The notes: generated by a model from the sequence alone, not told the origin. Numbered from the stretch's first letter, positions 33,976 to 46,386 are shown. The stretch is DNA of 64,000 bases from Lactuca virosa (GCA_928212115.1 CAKMRJ010005745.1:72779772-72843771); one strand, 5' to 3'. Numbers and translations are program-made.

Positions 33976-34912
33976 TGAGAATGTGGTCTTTGTAGCTAGT
34001 AGGGCTTTCTTTCGAGAGAGAGAGTTCATAAGCCAAGGAGATAGTGGGAGGCAAGTTGACCTTGAAGAAATTCAAGAGTCAAGTGGTGAAGGAACTTCAA
34101 ACCCTAGCACTCAACTTGAGGAGGAAACTCATGTTGAGCCAATTGACAAGTCTGTACCTCTGAGGCGTTCCACAAGGGTTAGGAATGCACCTGAGCATTA
34201 CTATGTATTCCATATTACTGCGGAAGGTGATACACTTATCAGTGATGAGACACTGATAGGTCTGGATGAACCTAACAGTTACACGGAAGCCATGGCAGGC
34301 CCTGAGTCAGCCAAGTGGAAAGAGGCAATGGACAGCGAGATACAGTCCATGTATGACAATCAAGTTTGGAACTTGGTTGAGAATGTACCAGGTCGTAAGA
34401 CTATAGGGTGCAAATGGATCTTCAAGAAGAAGACCGACATGGATGGTAATGTACACACTTATAAGGCACGACTGGTTGCAAAGGGTTTCTCACAAACTCC
34501 GGGAGTTGATTATGATGAGACCTTTTCTCCAGTGGCCAAGATTAAGTCTATTAGGGTTCTGTTAGCCATAGCCGCATTTCATGACTATGAAATATGGCAA
34601 ATGGATGTCAAAACCGCTTTCCTTAATGGAAAGTTGGCTGAGGTTGTTTACATGAGTCAGCCAGAGGGTTTTGTCAACACAGAGTACCCTAATAGAGTGT
34701 GTAAGCTTGAGAAATCCATTTATGGGTTAAAGCAAGCACCTCGCAGATGGAATCTTTGCTTTGATGAGAAAGTCAAAGAATTTGGCTTTTCTAGGAGTGA
34801 AGATGAATCTTGTGTATATGTCAAGGCTAGTGGGAGTATAGTTAGCTTTTTGGTATTGTATGTGGATGAAAATACTACTTATAGGAAATGGCATCCCAAC
34901 TCTGCAGGAAGT
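33943..34912 (+). pseudogene. D integrase C-terminus and reverse transcriptase
   Basis: Continues pol after the A-run frameshift: GYLFYRPSENVVFVASRAFF, an acidic linker (EESGEGTSNPSTQLEEETHVEP-like), then RT from AMAGPESAKWKEAMDSEI. RT motifs present: GCKWIFKKKTD, ARLVAKGFSQTPGVDYDETF, QMDVKTAFLNGKL and YGLKQAPRRW. The catalytic box reads YVDE (34859-34870), where C has YVDD. One extra base at this point shifts the frame, which closes at 34915. The conserved Asp pair is therefore not intact. Confidence 0.9.
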
Positions 34913-35852
34913 TAACTCCTGGCTTGGGAAGTGTTTCTCTATGAAGGACCTAGGAGAAGCTACCTATATTCTAGGGATAAGGATCTTGAGAGACCGGAGT
35001 AAAAGACTAATTGGACTTAGTCAGAGTACCTACTTGGATAAGGTGCTGAAGAGATTCGGCATGCAGGACTCCAAGAAAGGAGAGTTACCCATCCAGAGTA
35101 ACGCCAGATTGAGTAAGACACAAAGCCCTAGTACTGAGGCTGAGATAGCAGAAATGAGTCGAATACCTTATGCTTCGGCTGTAGGATCGATCATGTATGC
35201 TATGACGTGTACTCGACCTGATGTAGCCTTTTCTTTGAGCATGGTTAGCAGGTATCAGGGGAACCCTGGCAAGGCACACTGGATTGCGGTAAAGAATATC
35301 CTCAAGTACCTACGGAGGACTAAGGACTGGGTCCTTACCCTCGGTGGGAGTGAAGACTTGAGAGTTGTAGGGTATAGTGATGCTAGCTTTCAGACTGATA
35401 GGAATAATTTCCGCTCTCAATCAGGCTGGGTCTTTACCTTAAACGGAGGAGCAATTTCTTGGAAGAGTTCCAAGCAAGAGACAGTGGCTGATTCAACTTG
35501 CGAATCAGAGTATATAGCAGCTAGCGAGGCAGCAAAGGAGGCGATATGGCTGAAGAACTTCATTGGAGACCTTGGAGTTGTACCAGCCATTAAAGAGCCA
35601 ATGGAAATTTTCTGTGATAGTGAAAGTGCAGTTGCCTTAGCCAAGGAACCAAGGGATCACGGGAGATCCAGACACATCGATAGAAAATACCATTTCATCA
35701 GACATCGAATAGAAGAAGGACTCCTCGTGGCAAAGAGGGTATCATCGGATGAGAATCCAGCAGATCCCCTCACGAAGGGACTGACTCGGGTTAAGCATCT
35801 CCAGAATGCTCGGAGCATAGGGCTGAAGGATGATATTAGATTTAGTAGTTAG
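34895..35852 (+). pseudogene. D reverse transcriptase C-terminus and RNase H
   Basis: Open to a natural stop at 35852 in the frame created by the insertion at YVDD. It has LGEATYILGIRILRDRSKRLIGLSQ (RT thumb/connection), TRPDVAFSLSMVSRYQ, and RNase H residues in GYSDASFQTD, CESEYIAASEAAKEAIWLK, FCDSESAVALAKEP and HIDRKYHFIRHRIEEG, then the ADPLTKGL tail lost in C. The start Met at 34860 lies inside RT and is not a gene start. As protein text this domain is intact. Confidence 0.9.
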
Positions 35853-36687
35853 ATAACCTTGAAATTTGTAAAGTGTAATTGACATTAGATGATGAATAAA
35901 AGGTGTTTTATTTATGAGTAAAGTGTTGCTATCTCTTGTCGATCGTTTACTATATTTCTTTTGCATGTTTTGACATCCAGAATAATTATGTTTGGTATGA
36001 CATATTATTCGAACCTCCACAGTCGGTCATATGTCGGAAGTAGGTATGAATCAAGACTGTCATGATTGGTTGTAGAGGTCTAAGTTGTTGGACATGGCTA
36101 CAACACTCATGAGTGCTCATAAGTTCTGAGCATTGGACTCAACCCACGCTCACTGGAATCACTTCATGGAATTTATCTCGAGTGATCGTGAGACGGTAAT
36201 ATCATATAAGTCTTCAAACCTAGATATATGATTTGTTACTTATGAGTTGGTTATGCATTGATTGTACGAAAACGCATTGGTAACTCGATGTTATAAAACG
36301 TGCTCTTGTGTATAATTCAATGAGTAGTAGAACAAACATATGAGTCGAAGTTTATCTGTTCCTTCTTGGATTAGAAGCTGATATCTCGGCCCCTCGATGA
36401 TTTTGTTTTGACCTACGTACTGGGCCTGGTCAGAACTAAGTTGATGTGTTCAATTGAGTTCTATGTCAAACAAATCGGAAATCGGGAAACAAACTGCTGG
36501 ACACAAATTAAGACACTGTTCCATGTATTTGTCCGGCTGATATCTAGAACAGAGGATTATATGATCACTTATCTTAAATGGCGTATCATCATCTTCTCAG
36601 TTCCGAGAGACCTTGAAAGAGCTACGATTGCCGATCGGCTCCTGAAGTATTGCAGTTATAGTTATTAGACTTATCCAAGTGGGAGAC
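35853..36687 (+). other. D 3' untranslated region and polypurine tract
   Basis: About 835 non-coding bases, colinear with C. It ends in CAAGTGGGAGAC (36676-36687), the polypurine tract, directly before the LTR. Confidence 0.85.
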
Positions 36688-37462
36688 TGTTGGATAAGGT
36701 GTATAAGTCCATAACTATTTCTGGTATGTACTTGACCCGACCCGGTATGGTCCATTTGGGTTGCATGGCACCATGCAATTGGATAAACTAAAATGAGAGA
36801 AATAACACTTATGGTTTATTAATATATTATAAGTTCTAATATATTAATAATATTATTTAATTAGTTTGATCAAGAATTAATTTAGAATTAATTAAGTGAT
36901 CAAAAGATAACTAATTAAATATATGGGTAGATTATGTAAATCTTCCATATCTTATATAGTGGGCTAAGAGGCTCCATGGATTATCAAGTTGGGTTCCACC
37001 CATAGGATGCTCCATGGATGCTCCATGGGAGTTACAAACCCATGGGTCATGGAAATGAAGAGTCATGACACATTAGGGTTTACATGGTGTAACCCTAGAT
37101 GTGTCAACACTATATAAGAAACCCATTCTCCACCAAAATAGGCGACACATAAGAAACAAGAGGGCTAGGCCGATTTTAGAAATGTGTATTCTCTCTAAAG
37201 TCATTCCAAAAGCATTTGGTGTTGTGTGAAGCATTTGAGGCATCACACTTGGGGTGCTAGGCTCACAAGGTTTCAAGGATCATAAGCAACAACAAGGTAA
37301 GTTATTCTATCTTTCATGCAAGTTAAAATTTGTTCCCCATGTATGCTAGATAGGAATATAACCTTGGAATTCAACTTTGCATGATAATTAGACAAACATA
37401 GATCCAAGGTTATTAGGGTTGCATGTACACTTAGGAAGTGTTAGAATGCTCAAAACCCATCA
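36688..37462 (+). repeat. D 3' LTR (full copy)
   Basis: 775 bp, nearly identical to 29942-30716. Differences seen: C for T near 36710, T for C near 36747 and C for G near 37458. Confidence 0.97.
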
Positions 37463-37554
37463 GTGGTATCAGATCCTAGGTTTGTTTGTTGTTTTTTTTT
37501 GTGTGCAAACAGCTTGAAAAAAAATCGTTTTTCTGTTTTCTGCTCGTATGAAAG
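37463..37554 (+). other. Duplicated primer site and leader start beyond the 3' LTR
   Basis: Repeats the bases after the 5' LTR (primer site with one change, TGGTATCAGATCC, then TAGGTTTGTTTGTTG... to CTGCTCGTATGAAAG). Such sequence should not follow a 3' LTR in a simple insertion. Confidence 0.95.
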
Positions 37555-38013
37555 GTTCCACCCATAGGATGCTCCATGGGAGTTACAAACCCATGGGTCA
37601 TGGAAATGAAGAGTCATGACACATTAGGGTTTACATTGTGTAACCCTAGATGTGTCAACACTATATAAGAAACCCATTCTCCACCAAAATAGGCGACACA
37701 TAAGAAACAAGAGGGCTAGGCCGATTTTAGAAATGTGTATTCTCTCTAAAGTCATTCCAAAAGTATTTGGTGTTGTGTGAAGCATTTGAGGCATCACACT
37801 TGGGGTGCTAGGCTCACAAGGTTTCAAGGATCATAAGCAACAACAAGGTAAGTTATTCTATCTTTCATGCAAGTTAAAATTTGTTCCCCGTGTATGCTAG
37901 ATAGGAATATAACCTTGGAATTCAACTTTGCATGATAATTAGACAAACATAGATCCAAGGTTATTAGGGTTGCATGTACACTTAGGAAGTGTTAGAATGC
38001 TCAAAACCCATCA
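37555..38013 (+). repeat. Truncated third LTR of D
   Basis: Begins inside the LTR (GTTCCACCCATAGG) and runs to AAAACCCATCA next to the TSD. It lacks the first ~310 bases and one copy of a 12-base GATGCTCCATGG duplication. A few further differences (for example CCGTGTATG) show it is a separate copy, not an exact repeat of 36688-37462. Confidence 0.95.
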
Positions 38014-39169
38014 AACACTTCACTTCGTTACCTTCAGTTGTATCTTCTTAGAATTTGTGGGAACACTCATTTGAGTAGAATTTTCTCCTTCTTGAATAGG
38101 ACCTTCCTCAGTAACCTTCTGAGAAATTTGCTTAGGTTGCTTCTCAGAACCAACACTTGTAGACTCTTCTGGAACAAATTTATTTATCTTCTCAAGAACC
38201 CCTTTCCTGAATTTTTCGACACAGCTTCCTAAGACACTTCCTCCTCAACTAATTTAAGTTTCGCAGTTTGCTTATTCTTTTTCATACCCTTAGATTCTTT
38301 GGAAGATCCCTCTACAACTTTAAAAGTAACTTCTTAGGAAGAATACCAGTAGGATTTGGATCCATTGAATCTTTGTTTTTAATCGAAAACTTATTGGTAG
38401 GAGATACCAAATTAAGCATAGAATCCAGAATTCGACCAACCACCGGAAATACAACTAGATCATCAGGGGAAGAATTAGGAATAGTCATATGAGAAAATAT
38501 GACAACATCATCCTACATAGGTAAAGGAATACCCACTTGAGTATAAACTTCATGTAAAACCAAACTCCAAAATCGAGCACTAGACACTTCTGTAGTCATC
38601 TTTGAATGGGAAATCGAGTTACAAAACTTAGCCAAGAGAAATGAGGCATAATCAATATTTAGGCCATAAAACAAACTAGCCATAATCGAATACAACTTTA
38701 GTTTCACCTTATCTAATCCAAAAATCCTGCTTGTTAAATAACAAAGAGTAATTCCAAAGAACTCCATACCCTAGGAAGACTCGACTTCTTCAAATAGCTA
38801 ATAACTGAAAGAGTTAGCAGATGCCCCGTTTTATTAAATGTGTGGATAACTTGTTCACTTGTAACTTCATCAAACTCACCATCAGATGGTAATTTCAAGA
38901 TTTGCGCAAACTGCTTCTTGTTCAATAATTTTATTTTGTTCGTTTTTAACTGAAAAGTTAAAATTCCTGTGGTTTTGTTGTATATAATAGTTGAAGCAGC
39001 CAGAGATAACCATTTTATAGGAATAGAAAAAGAAGCAGTTCATGCGTGAGTGAGAATTGAATCATTCAACACCTAAATAAGCATCTTTAATTCGTCTGGA
39101 TAATCCTTGATCAACGGGTTGAACCAAAGATTGTTGCTATGAATTTTCATCATTGTTGCTAGTAGCCAT
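38014..39169 (-). pseudogene. S extra 3' ORF, proximal segment
   Basis: Minus-strand ORF downstream of S RNase H. It starts with ATG at 39169 (MATSNNDENS, then a stop). Readable parts include PIKWLSLAASTIIYNKTT, KNKQFAQILKLPSDGEFDE-like text near 38900 and a shifted segment LKLYSIMASLFYGLNIDYA and ARFWSLVLHEVYTQ (38520-38720). It resembles long ORFs of unknown function that I recall next to copia pol genes in Asteraceae. It has frameshifts and stops, and no obvious transmembrane helix or signal peptide, so env is not supported. Confidence 0.55.
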
Positions 39170-41149
39170 GATGAAAAATCAAGAGAGAGTTTGCAATTTG
39201 AGTGCAAAGAGAATTTTGGGTTTTTGTGTGAATGCTGGGAATGTGAAAAAGGAAACTAAATGATCACACATCTTCCTTAAATAACCAGCGTCAAATTCAA
39301 ATTCAAACATTGACTAATCAAACAATTCCACGTATAAAGTGAGTTATTGAACCATCAATCCCCATAGCCGCCATGTGTAAATAATGATGATTACTTTTCT
39401 TGAGCCACGAGAAGTCACATACAACGTCCCATCCAATAGACACTTCATTCTTCCCATAAAAATTGAACCGTCATGCATTTCCTTACGAACCAAGAACCAT
39501 TTGTCATTGTGGAGGTAGGGCTCATTCACTTATGAGAATTGTAAGGGAAATCATTTGAGAGACTTTACGGAATCAGTTATGAGTTGGTAATACGCATAAC
39601 CTCGAGAATTTCAGTGCTTGTGTGTGCCAAAAGAATAGATAGAATCAAATTAAGAAATTTTTGGACATAGTGATATCATAAAAACTTTGATATAAAAGCA
39701 GATAGATCCCGGGCAAAGATACTCTTCGTTCATCATCAAGAGAGATGATGAATTGCTTGTGTGGTTTCCCATGAATTATAATCGTGTACTCATTGAGGAG
39801 TAACGAAGGGTCTCTTTTAATAAGCTTCGTAGGTGGCCTCATTTTCATACAAATTCGCAACTTGAGTACAAATAATTGTACGAAAATACCTTTTTGACCA
39901 GTCTAGCCAAGAACAAGTAAGCTTTGGAAAAATTTTAAGTAACGAAAGAGTAAGTCAAATGTTCATACAGAAATCCCATGTCATAAAAAAAATTAAGATC
40001 TAGATCTATTAGGAAGAAATGACTTGGGATGAGTAGATTTCATGAAGATCACTCAAAAGAAATGAAAATCAGATTTTGAACATCAAAAATGGTACAGTAA
40101 AAGATAAGGTTTTGTTAGAATCTTGGACAATAAATGTTCACCGTGACTTCATTATGTTATGGTTTGTTGGGTCTCACACTCATCAGGGAAAATGATTTAG
40201 GATCATAAACACAAAATTGTGACATACCTATATCATGGTTGTTGTTGACTAGAGATATCTTGGGCATGTGTCACTGTGTGTACGAGTGTCAGAAATTTTG
40301 GGTGAAAAAGATTGGATGTGAAGAATCATTGTACCTTTACGAATGATAGGACCTTGCAGTTATCTCTTTACTCAGAATGAGAAGAAAAAGGTAGCTCTTT
40401 GACTATTGTGAATACAACCTATTGTGAAGAAATTTTCATAAGAAAAATTTCATTTAGGCTTCATACATAATGAGCCAATGAGGCTTATGCACAACATGTT
40501 GCAGCATGCTTCTAGGGACACTTAACTAGTGCAAGAGTTTCGTATCATACTAGTTCTCTGTTGAGCTTCGCTTTAGGCATGCAAAAGAGAAACATATTGT
40601 TACAATTAATGTCCCCAATCTCAAAGAAAATAAGGAAAATATTTTTGTATTTTTGATTTTTGAAAGTAAAATTCAAACATAACAAAAATGTTTTTGGAAT
40701 TTTGGATTTTATAAAGAAAAGTCACAAATAAAGAAAATCTTTTTGGATTTTTGAATTTTATAAAGAAAAGACAAAAATAAAGAAAGTCTTTTTGGATTTT
40801 TGAAAAGAAAAATAAAATAAAATGGATATCACTAGCATTGATCAATCGTTATTGATAACGAATATTTGGTAGGCGAACCAATGTTTCCTATTTTTCTCTC
40901 CACTTCCCATAAACGAGCGCTTCCCATAAATATGAGCTTCCTAAAAATGAGTGCTTCCCATACTCTTCCCATACGCTTCCCGGTGAGAGAAACCTCCCAT
41001 TCGCTAGATATCAATATGTGTTGAACGAGTCAGAGATAATGTCGAAAGCGAAGTGGGTAGAAGCAATGAACATGAACACTAACCTCTGAATGAAAATTTT
41101 CAAATAACGAATATTAGTCCAAAATTTTTGCAAATCATTGTTAAGAAAA
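39170..41149 (-). other. S region between RNase H and the extra ORF
   Basis: About 2 kb without a recognisable gene. It holds A/T-rich degenerate repeats of ~50 bases (40625-40810, with CTTTTTGGATTTTTGAATTT) and three 17-base units beginning CTTCCCATAAA or CTTCCTAAAAA (40903-40953). Confidence 0.6.
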
Positions 41150-42713
41150 ATCAGTGAGAATTAGGAACATGACAAGCTTCCATCAATCCCAACCCATTTA
41201 GAATTCTCAAAAATGATTTTTCATGTAGTGGTTTTGTAAAAATATCAGCCAGTTGGTTAGTTGTTTTAACGAAATGAACTTCAATATTCTCATATTCAAC
41301 ATATCTTTGATGAAGTGATATCAAAGTGCAATATGCTTATTTTTTAAATATTGAACAGGATCATGACATATGCGAATTACAATTTGAGAATCAAAATATA
41401 ATGGAATTTTCTTCATGTTAATCGCATAGTCACTTAATTAACTTTAGATCTAGATCACTTGAGAAGTACAAGCCGCAACAACATTATATTCAGCCTCAAC
41501 TGTAGAAATTGATACATATGTCTGCTTTTTCAACTACCAACACACAAGCTTCCCATCTAAGAATTGACATCCGTCTGTAGTGCTTTTTCGATCCAACTAA
41601 CAACCGCCTAGATCAACATCTGAGAAATCTTGAATAAAGAATCTTGTATTTGATGGATACCACAATCCAAGAGTTAAAATTCCATAAAGATAATGAAAAA
41701 TATATTTCATCGGTATAAGATGGGGTTCTCGGGGATTCACTTGGTACCTGACACAATTGCACACAGAAAACATTATATCAGGTTAACTTGCAGTTAAGTA
41801 TAATACCGAACCGATCATGCTTCTAAACATTTTGAGATCAACAGTTGGCTTATCCAACGAAGGACCTAAGCGAGTGTTGACTGCCATGTGAACATTAGCT
41901 CTTGAGCAATTCGTCATTCCAAAAAGTTAAAGCAGGTTCACATCTAACTTTCTTGATTTATATCCTTCCCTACTTTGAAGAATATCTAATCCCAAGAAAT
42001 TATTGATTATTCCCATCATGCTCATTTCAAATTGACTATTCATAAGCTCCTCAAAATACTTTGACAACAGAGGGTTAGTAGAACAAAATATTATGTCATC
42101 AACATAAATTTGAACAAGCATTAGGTGATTCCCCACTTTCTTTCGCAATAGAGTGGGATCAACTTATCCTTGCTTAAATTTAGCGATTTCAAAAAAATGG
42201 TCTGCGTCGCATACCAAGCACGAGGTGCTTGTTTTAACCATAAACAACTTTGTCAAGGATATAAGAATGATCAGGATAATTAACATTTACAAATTCAGGT
42301 GGCTATTCGACATAGACCCTCTCTTCAAGAACACCATTAGAAAATGCGCACTTAACATTCATCTGGTAGACGTCGAAATTCTTATGAGCTGCATAAGCAA
42401 GAAAAATTTGTACATCCTCGAGTCTTGCGATAGGGGCAAAGGTTTCTTCGTATTCAATTCCTTCTTGTTGAGAATAACATTTTATGACTAATCTAGCTTT
42501 GTTTCAAACCACATTTCCCTCTTTGTCCATTTTATTTTTAAAAACCCATTTAAGACCAACAATTGAAACATTATCAGGTTCGGGAATTAACGGCCAAACT
42601 TTGTTTTTTTTTAATTCAGCCAAATCGGATTGACCTGCAACAACCCAATCGGGATGTTCTAATGCATTCTTGACTGTTTTCGGTTTGACATTTGAAATAA
42701 AGACATCAAACAT
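41150..42713 (-). pseudogene. S reverse transcriptase and RNase H
   Basis: From 42713 downward: PDWVVAGQSDLAELKKNKVW, LKWVFKNKMDKEGNVV (start of copia RT), KARLV, EETFAPIARLE near 42440, and the catalytic box YVDDIIF (both Asp intact) near 42105. RNase H follows in broken frames, with the tail NQLADIFTKPLHEKSF near 41230. Several frameshifts and stops separate these pieces. The Asteraceae-like SIRE style is inferred from the whole element. Confidence 0.8.
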
Positions 42714-43374
42714 GCAATATTCTTGATGAACATTGAAAACCTCATTCCTAGCTCGAACTTATGCTTGTGTAAAAACAGATGAACTAGGATCTCCGAGAAT
42801 ATGTTCTTTGTGAAGATCCCTTGTCCATTTCTCCATAGGAGAAAATGTAGGATCAAACTCCAAATGTTCATTCTCAAATGTCTCTTCAAATTTAAACAAT
42901 TCATCTACAATTGAAATATTATCATTAATATCATGAAATTCATTACCTTGAGCATTATCATCATCATTATTAGTTCCAATTGGCTCCACCTCAACGAATG
43001 AATTCGATATTTAGAGCTCCCCCTCAACACCAGCTTGCGAAGTCAATAACTCCCCCTCAAAACCAACTTGCAAAATCAAGTGCTCCCCCTCCACTTGATC
43101 ATGAGTCAAATTTTGTTCTCTTTTAATATTGACTCTTGAGGTTGACGAAGAATGATCTTCATTTTCTTCATTAGTGATTGATGAATCATCCGAGTGCTTT
43201 GATGCTTCTGTTACTTGATTATCTTCAATATTAACCTCAACATCAATTGCCCTGTTAGGTATACCAAAGATTAAATCAAGATCAACATTAAAAGTTAGCA
43301 TCTGCACAAATTCTTCATTTGTTTCAGAAATTATAGGTTTCTTTTCAAATTCTCGTTCAACCCTCTTGACATAA
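42714..43374 (-). pseudogene. S integrase-RT linker, after X
   Basis: Acidic linker between integrase and RT (NIEDNQVTEASKHSDDSS, then EVEPIGTNNDDDNAQGNE). Its first codons join in frame to 52574 once X and its CATAA duplication are removed: the Tyr-Tyr-Val before the break continues into KRVER here. One stop (near 43012) interrupts it. Confidence 0.8.
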
Positions 43375-43565
43375 TGTGACAACCCAAAACTTATACCTGG
43401 TTCATCTAGTCAGTTAGTCTATGTTAAACTTGTTTCTGATAACTTCTAGCACTGATTAAGGGTTCATTTAAACGTTCTAAGCTTGAGTACAACCAAGGTC
43501 GAGATTAGGAATGAGTCAGCAAGTCGTATAGTAGCGAAATCAGGCCATACACCCCTTTTGGAAGA

Positions 43566-43635
43566 GTGTGCGGCCGCACACATGGGTGTACGGCCGTACA
43601 CACCCCTCATGGCCACACACCCACCCCTATATAAA
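43566..43635 (+). promoter_or_regulatory. X LTR promoter: two perfect 16-bp palindromes and a TATA box
   Basis: GTGTGCGGCCGCACAC (43566-43581) and GTGTACGGCCGTACAC (43586-43601) are both perfect, followed 26 bases on by TATATAAA (43628-43635). In the 3' LTR the first palindrome is deleted (about 50290) while the TATA box at 50332-50339 is kept. Confidence 0.85.
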
Positions 43636-43990
43636 GGGTAGACCCCTTTCCTTTCATTCCTTTAACACCTTCGCAGCACAGAACACCATTTCTGTCAAGC
43701 TTCTTCAACCACAAACCCTCCCAAGGCTTCACAAACGTGAGTAATCCATCCCTTAGCTTGTTGTGCTTGAAGAACCACTTGATCTAGGCCTTGAATCATC
43801 AAATTCCCATCATGTTCTTCATCTCTTTGAAGGAGTGCAGCCACACACCCACATATGGTGGCCACACACTCCTAAAAGACCCTCCAAAGTGAGAGTTTGG
43901 CTTCCATCTTCGAGTTAGACATGACCATAGCCTTGCTACACCTTGGAAATGGCATTTTTGGACACAAAAATTGATGGGTGTACGACCACA

Positions 43991-44110
43991 CACTCATGTG
44001 TGCGGCAGCACACTCCTTTGTGCGGCAGGACACTCATGTGTGCGGCAGCACACTCCTGTATGCGGCAGCACACTCCCTTGTGCAGCAGCACACACATTTG
44101 TGCGACCACC
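43991..44110. repeat. 20-bp tandem repeat, six units, in X 5' LTR
   Basis: Units of the form CACTCATGTGTGCGGCAGCA. The 3' LTR copy (about 50693-50832) has roughly seven units with different variants, so the array has changed length since insertion. Confidence 0.95.
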
Positions 44111-45852
44111 CACACACACCATAGGACCACAAACCCATTTCTAAGAACCTTAACTTGTGCTACAACTAATTATGGACCTAGAACACTTCATGGATGCAAG
44201 TATGGACCTTGAAAACACCTCAAAGGCACCTTCCATCATGAGTGTACGGCCGCACACCCATTGGGTTGCACATCCATGGCCGTACACACCTTTAAGGTGT
44301 CCATACACTCCCCTCATGCAATCCTTTAAGGTCCTAACACTTAGTGCGAGTAGTTTCAAGTTCTTAGAGTGGTTCTCCATCACATCTAGTGGTGAAATAC
44401 CATCATTTGACTCCTTTATGTGTCATTACTTGTTAATTAGGATCAAATCGTCTTCAAGGCTTCACTTGAACATCCCGCATTCTGTATCAATCCTTCATTC
44501 AAATCGCCCGAGGTGAGTTCATACCCTTACGTTTTTCCAAGTTTTTCATATTTTCAGGGGGAATACAAGCAAAACTACAAGGAAACTTGTGCTCAAAATA
44601 TATTATTTTGTTTAAGATAATTATATTTTCAGTATGCTTTTAACACGGAAAACAGTTTTACCAAACGATTAAGAAATCAACTCGTAGAAATAGTTTTCAA
44701 AACTAGAGCAATGAACTTATGAATCATGTAGTAGAATGTTTCATCTTATAAAGGATTCATGCAAACAATAAAAAGGATTTTCTATATTATTACTTGTAAA
44801 TTTGTTAGTCTAAGTTGGAGACACGTCCTTGGTAACACTCCCACAGAATCAGAGTATAGGACTAACACTTGTGACCAGAATGTCTTGTAGGGAGAGTGTG
44901 ACTGTTGTGTATAGATCTATATGGGACTAACAATCCCGCACCCCGCTGCTAGCTTTAGTCGGACCGACAGGTCTACGGGTGACAAAGTCATAAAGGATAC
45001 CGGCTCCAGTACATGCCTTATCCAGTCAGTTATGGTCATGAAACTCAAAACCTAGATAACAGGAATTTACTTTTGTAATAATGAATCAAATGAACTAACC
45101 TCAAAGTTATAACCGATAGATTACTGGAGGGTATTAATAATACCTTCAGGACTTAGTTCATCACGGTTTTCTTTTATTTAGTTTTATTTATGTAATAAGG
45201 ATAATATACCTCTCTGGGTGTAACCAGGGTTTTTAAAAGAAAACTGCTTTCATCAATACGAGTATGGTAGATACTTGCACACCTCAGTTTAGAACGGATA
45301 ATCAATAATCAACCTTTAGGGAAAATATAGGATTTTCCCAAGATAACCCGGCTATTCAAAAACAGATTGTTTAACATGTAATCAATGGATATTCATATTC
45401 CTTCCACGACACCTTGGATTTTACATATCTTGTATGAATCCGGAAGTCATGGAAGGAATGGGTTTTTCAAACACGCTTTTCATAAGAAAATATAGGATTT
45501 TCTTGAGGAACACTTTTCAAAAGGATTCAAAGAACACTTTTCCACCAAAACTAAATGCTTATGAACTCACCAGCTTTATGCTGATATTCTTTCAAAACTG
45601 CTTGTATTCTCAGGGAATTAGTAGACAAGTACATCCAGGAGTTCGGAGAAGTCGAAGCGTTAGAGTCGCGTCTTTCCATTTTACTTTTGATATGAACAAA
45701 CTATGTATTAAACAATGTAAACCTTTTCCACATATGTATTCAATGTCTGGTTGTGTTTACTATGCTTGCTATGATACAATTGTTGTGATACTACGCGTGA
45801 CGTCCTCCGCCCCAGAACGTTTCCACCGTTCCGGTTTTGGGGTGTGACAGAT

Positions 45853-45865
45853 TGGTATCAGAGCC
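45853..45865 (+). other. X primer-binding site (initiator Met tRNA)
   Basis: TGGTATCAGAGCC three bases after the LTR end. Bases 45866-46386 are an untranslated leader. Confidence 0.95.
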
Positions 45866-46386
45866 CTTGTTTATAGCGAACTAAGTATATCGAACCTTAC
45901 ATGGTATACAACTATAAATACTAAGGGGCCTAAGTGCTCTAAACTAAAAGTATACTTTCGAAAATACAAGTATTTTTATAAAAGTATATAAGTATACCCG
46001 AGTATCAGAATCTGTGCCATAAGTAGAACAAAACAAAAGTATTTGGATGTTGGACATCGCGGTTAAACCTGGGCAGTTATGTAATCACGTCTAGGGTCAA
46101 TATAGCCTGATCAACTATATTCATTCGAGACATGACCAACATGTGCTTGGGAGTGACTATGGTGTTGCAACAAGCCTAAAACTTACCTAGATACCAGAAG
46201 AGTTCTAGAGCCGAACATAAGGATTAAAATATTATAGGAGTATTTTAGGATGCTATGACGACCATGCCGGAAACCTACCCAGGAATCCATTATTCTAGGA
46301 TCAATCATGTAGCTATAATACATTGGAGGTATTATTAGATCCGATGCCTAATAATTATCCGTTTACCATCACCTCGCGTAGATAGC

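Larger units (their letters stand above)
29942..38013 (+). mobile_element. Copia element D, young, with a chimeric 3' end
   Basis: Bounded by TSD AACAC (29937-29941 and 38014-38018). Order: 5' LTR, primer site, 1.4-kb leader, gag-PR, IN, RT-RNase H, 3' UTR, polypurine tract, full 3' LTR, 92 bases of leader, then a 5'-truncated third LTR. The first two LTRs are 775 bp and I see about three differences between them. Coding defects: a gag deletion, the amber codon, and two one-base insertions. Same family as C. Confidence 0.95.
43375..45849 (+). repeat. X 5' LTR
   Basis: 2,475 bp. It carries the palindrome/TATA promoter block (43566-43635) and a 20-bp tandem array (43991-44110). Cys-rich open frames on either strand come from the array. 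Confidence 0.95.

Noticed and set aside
37073..37827. A 67-codon minus-strand open frame present three times (also at 30327-30530)
   Set aside because: It simply lies in each LTR copy of D; its conservation follows from the LTR duplication, and no protein feature supports it.
38014..39169. Calling the S extra ORF an envelope gene
   Set aside because: No signal peptide, transmembrane segment or cleavage site is visible in any of the three segments.
43991..44110. Regular 20-bp repeats that could be mistaken for a CRISPR array
   Set aside because: Units are directly adjacent with no spacers, and the setting is a plant retrotransposon LTR.
43799..44130. Cys/His-rich small ORFs on both strands of the X LTR (also near 50503-50868)
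   Set aside because: The repetitive Cys pattern comes from reading the 20-bp minisatellite; there is no start context or signal peptide.
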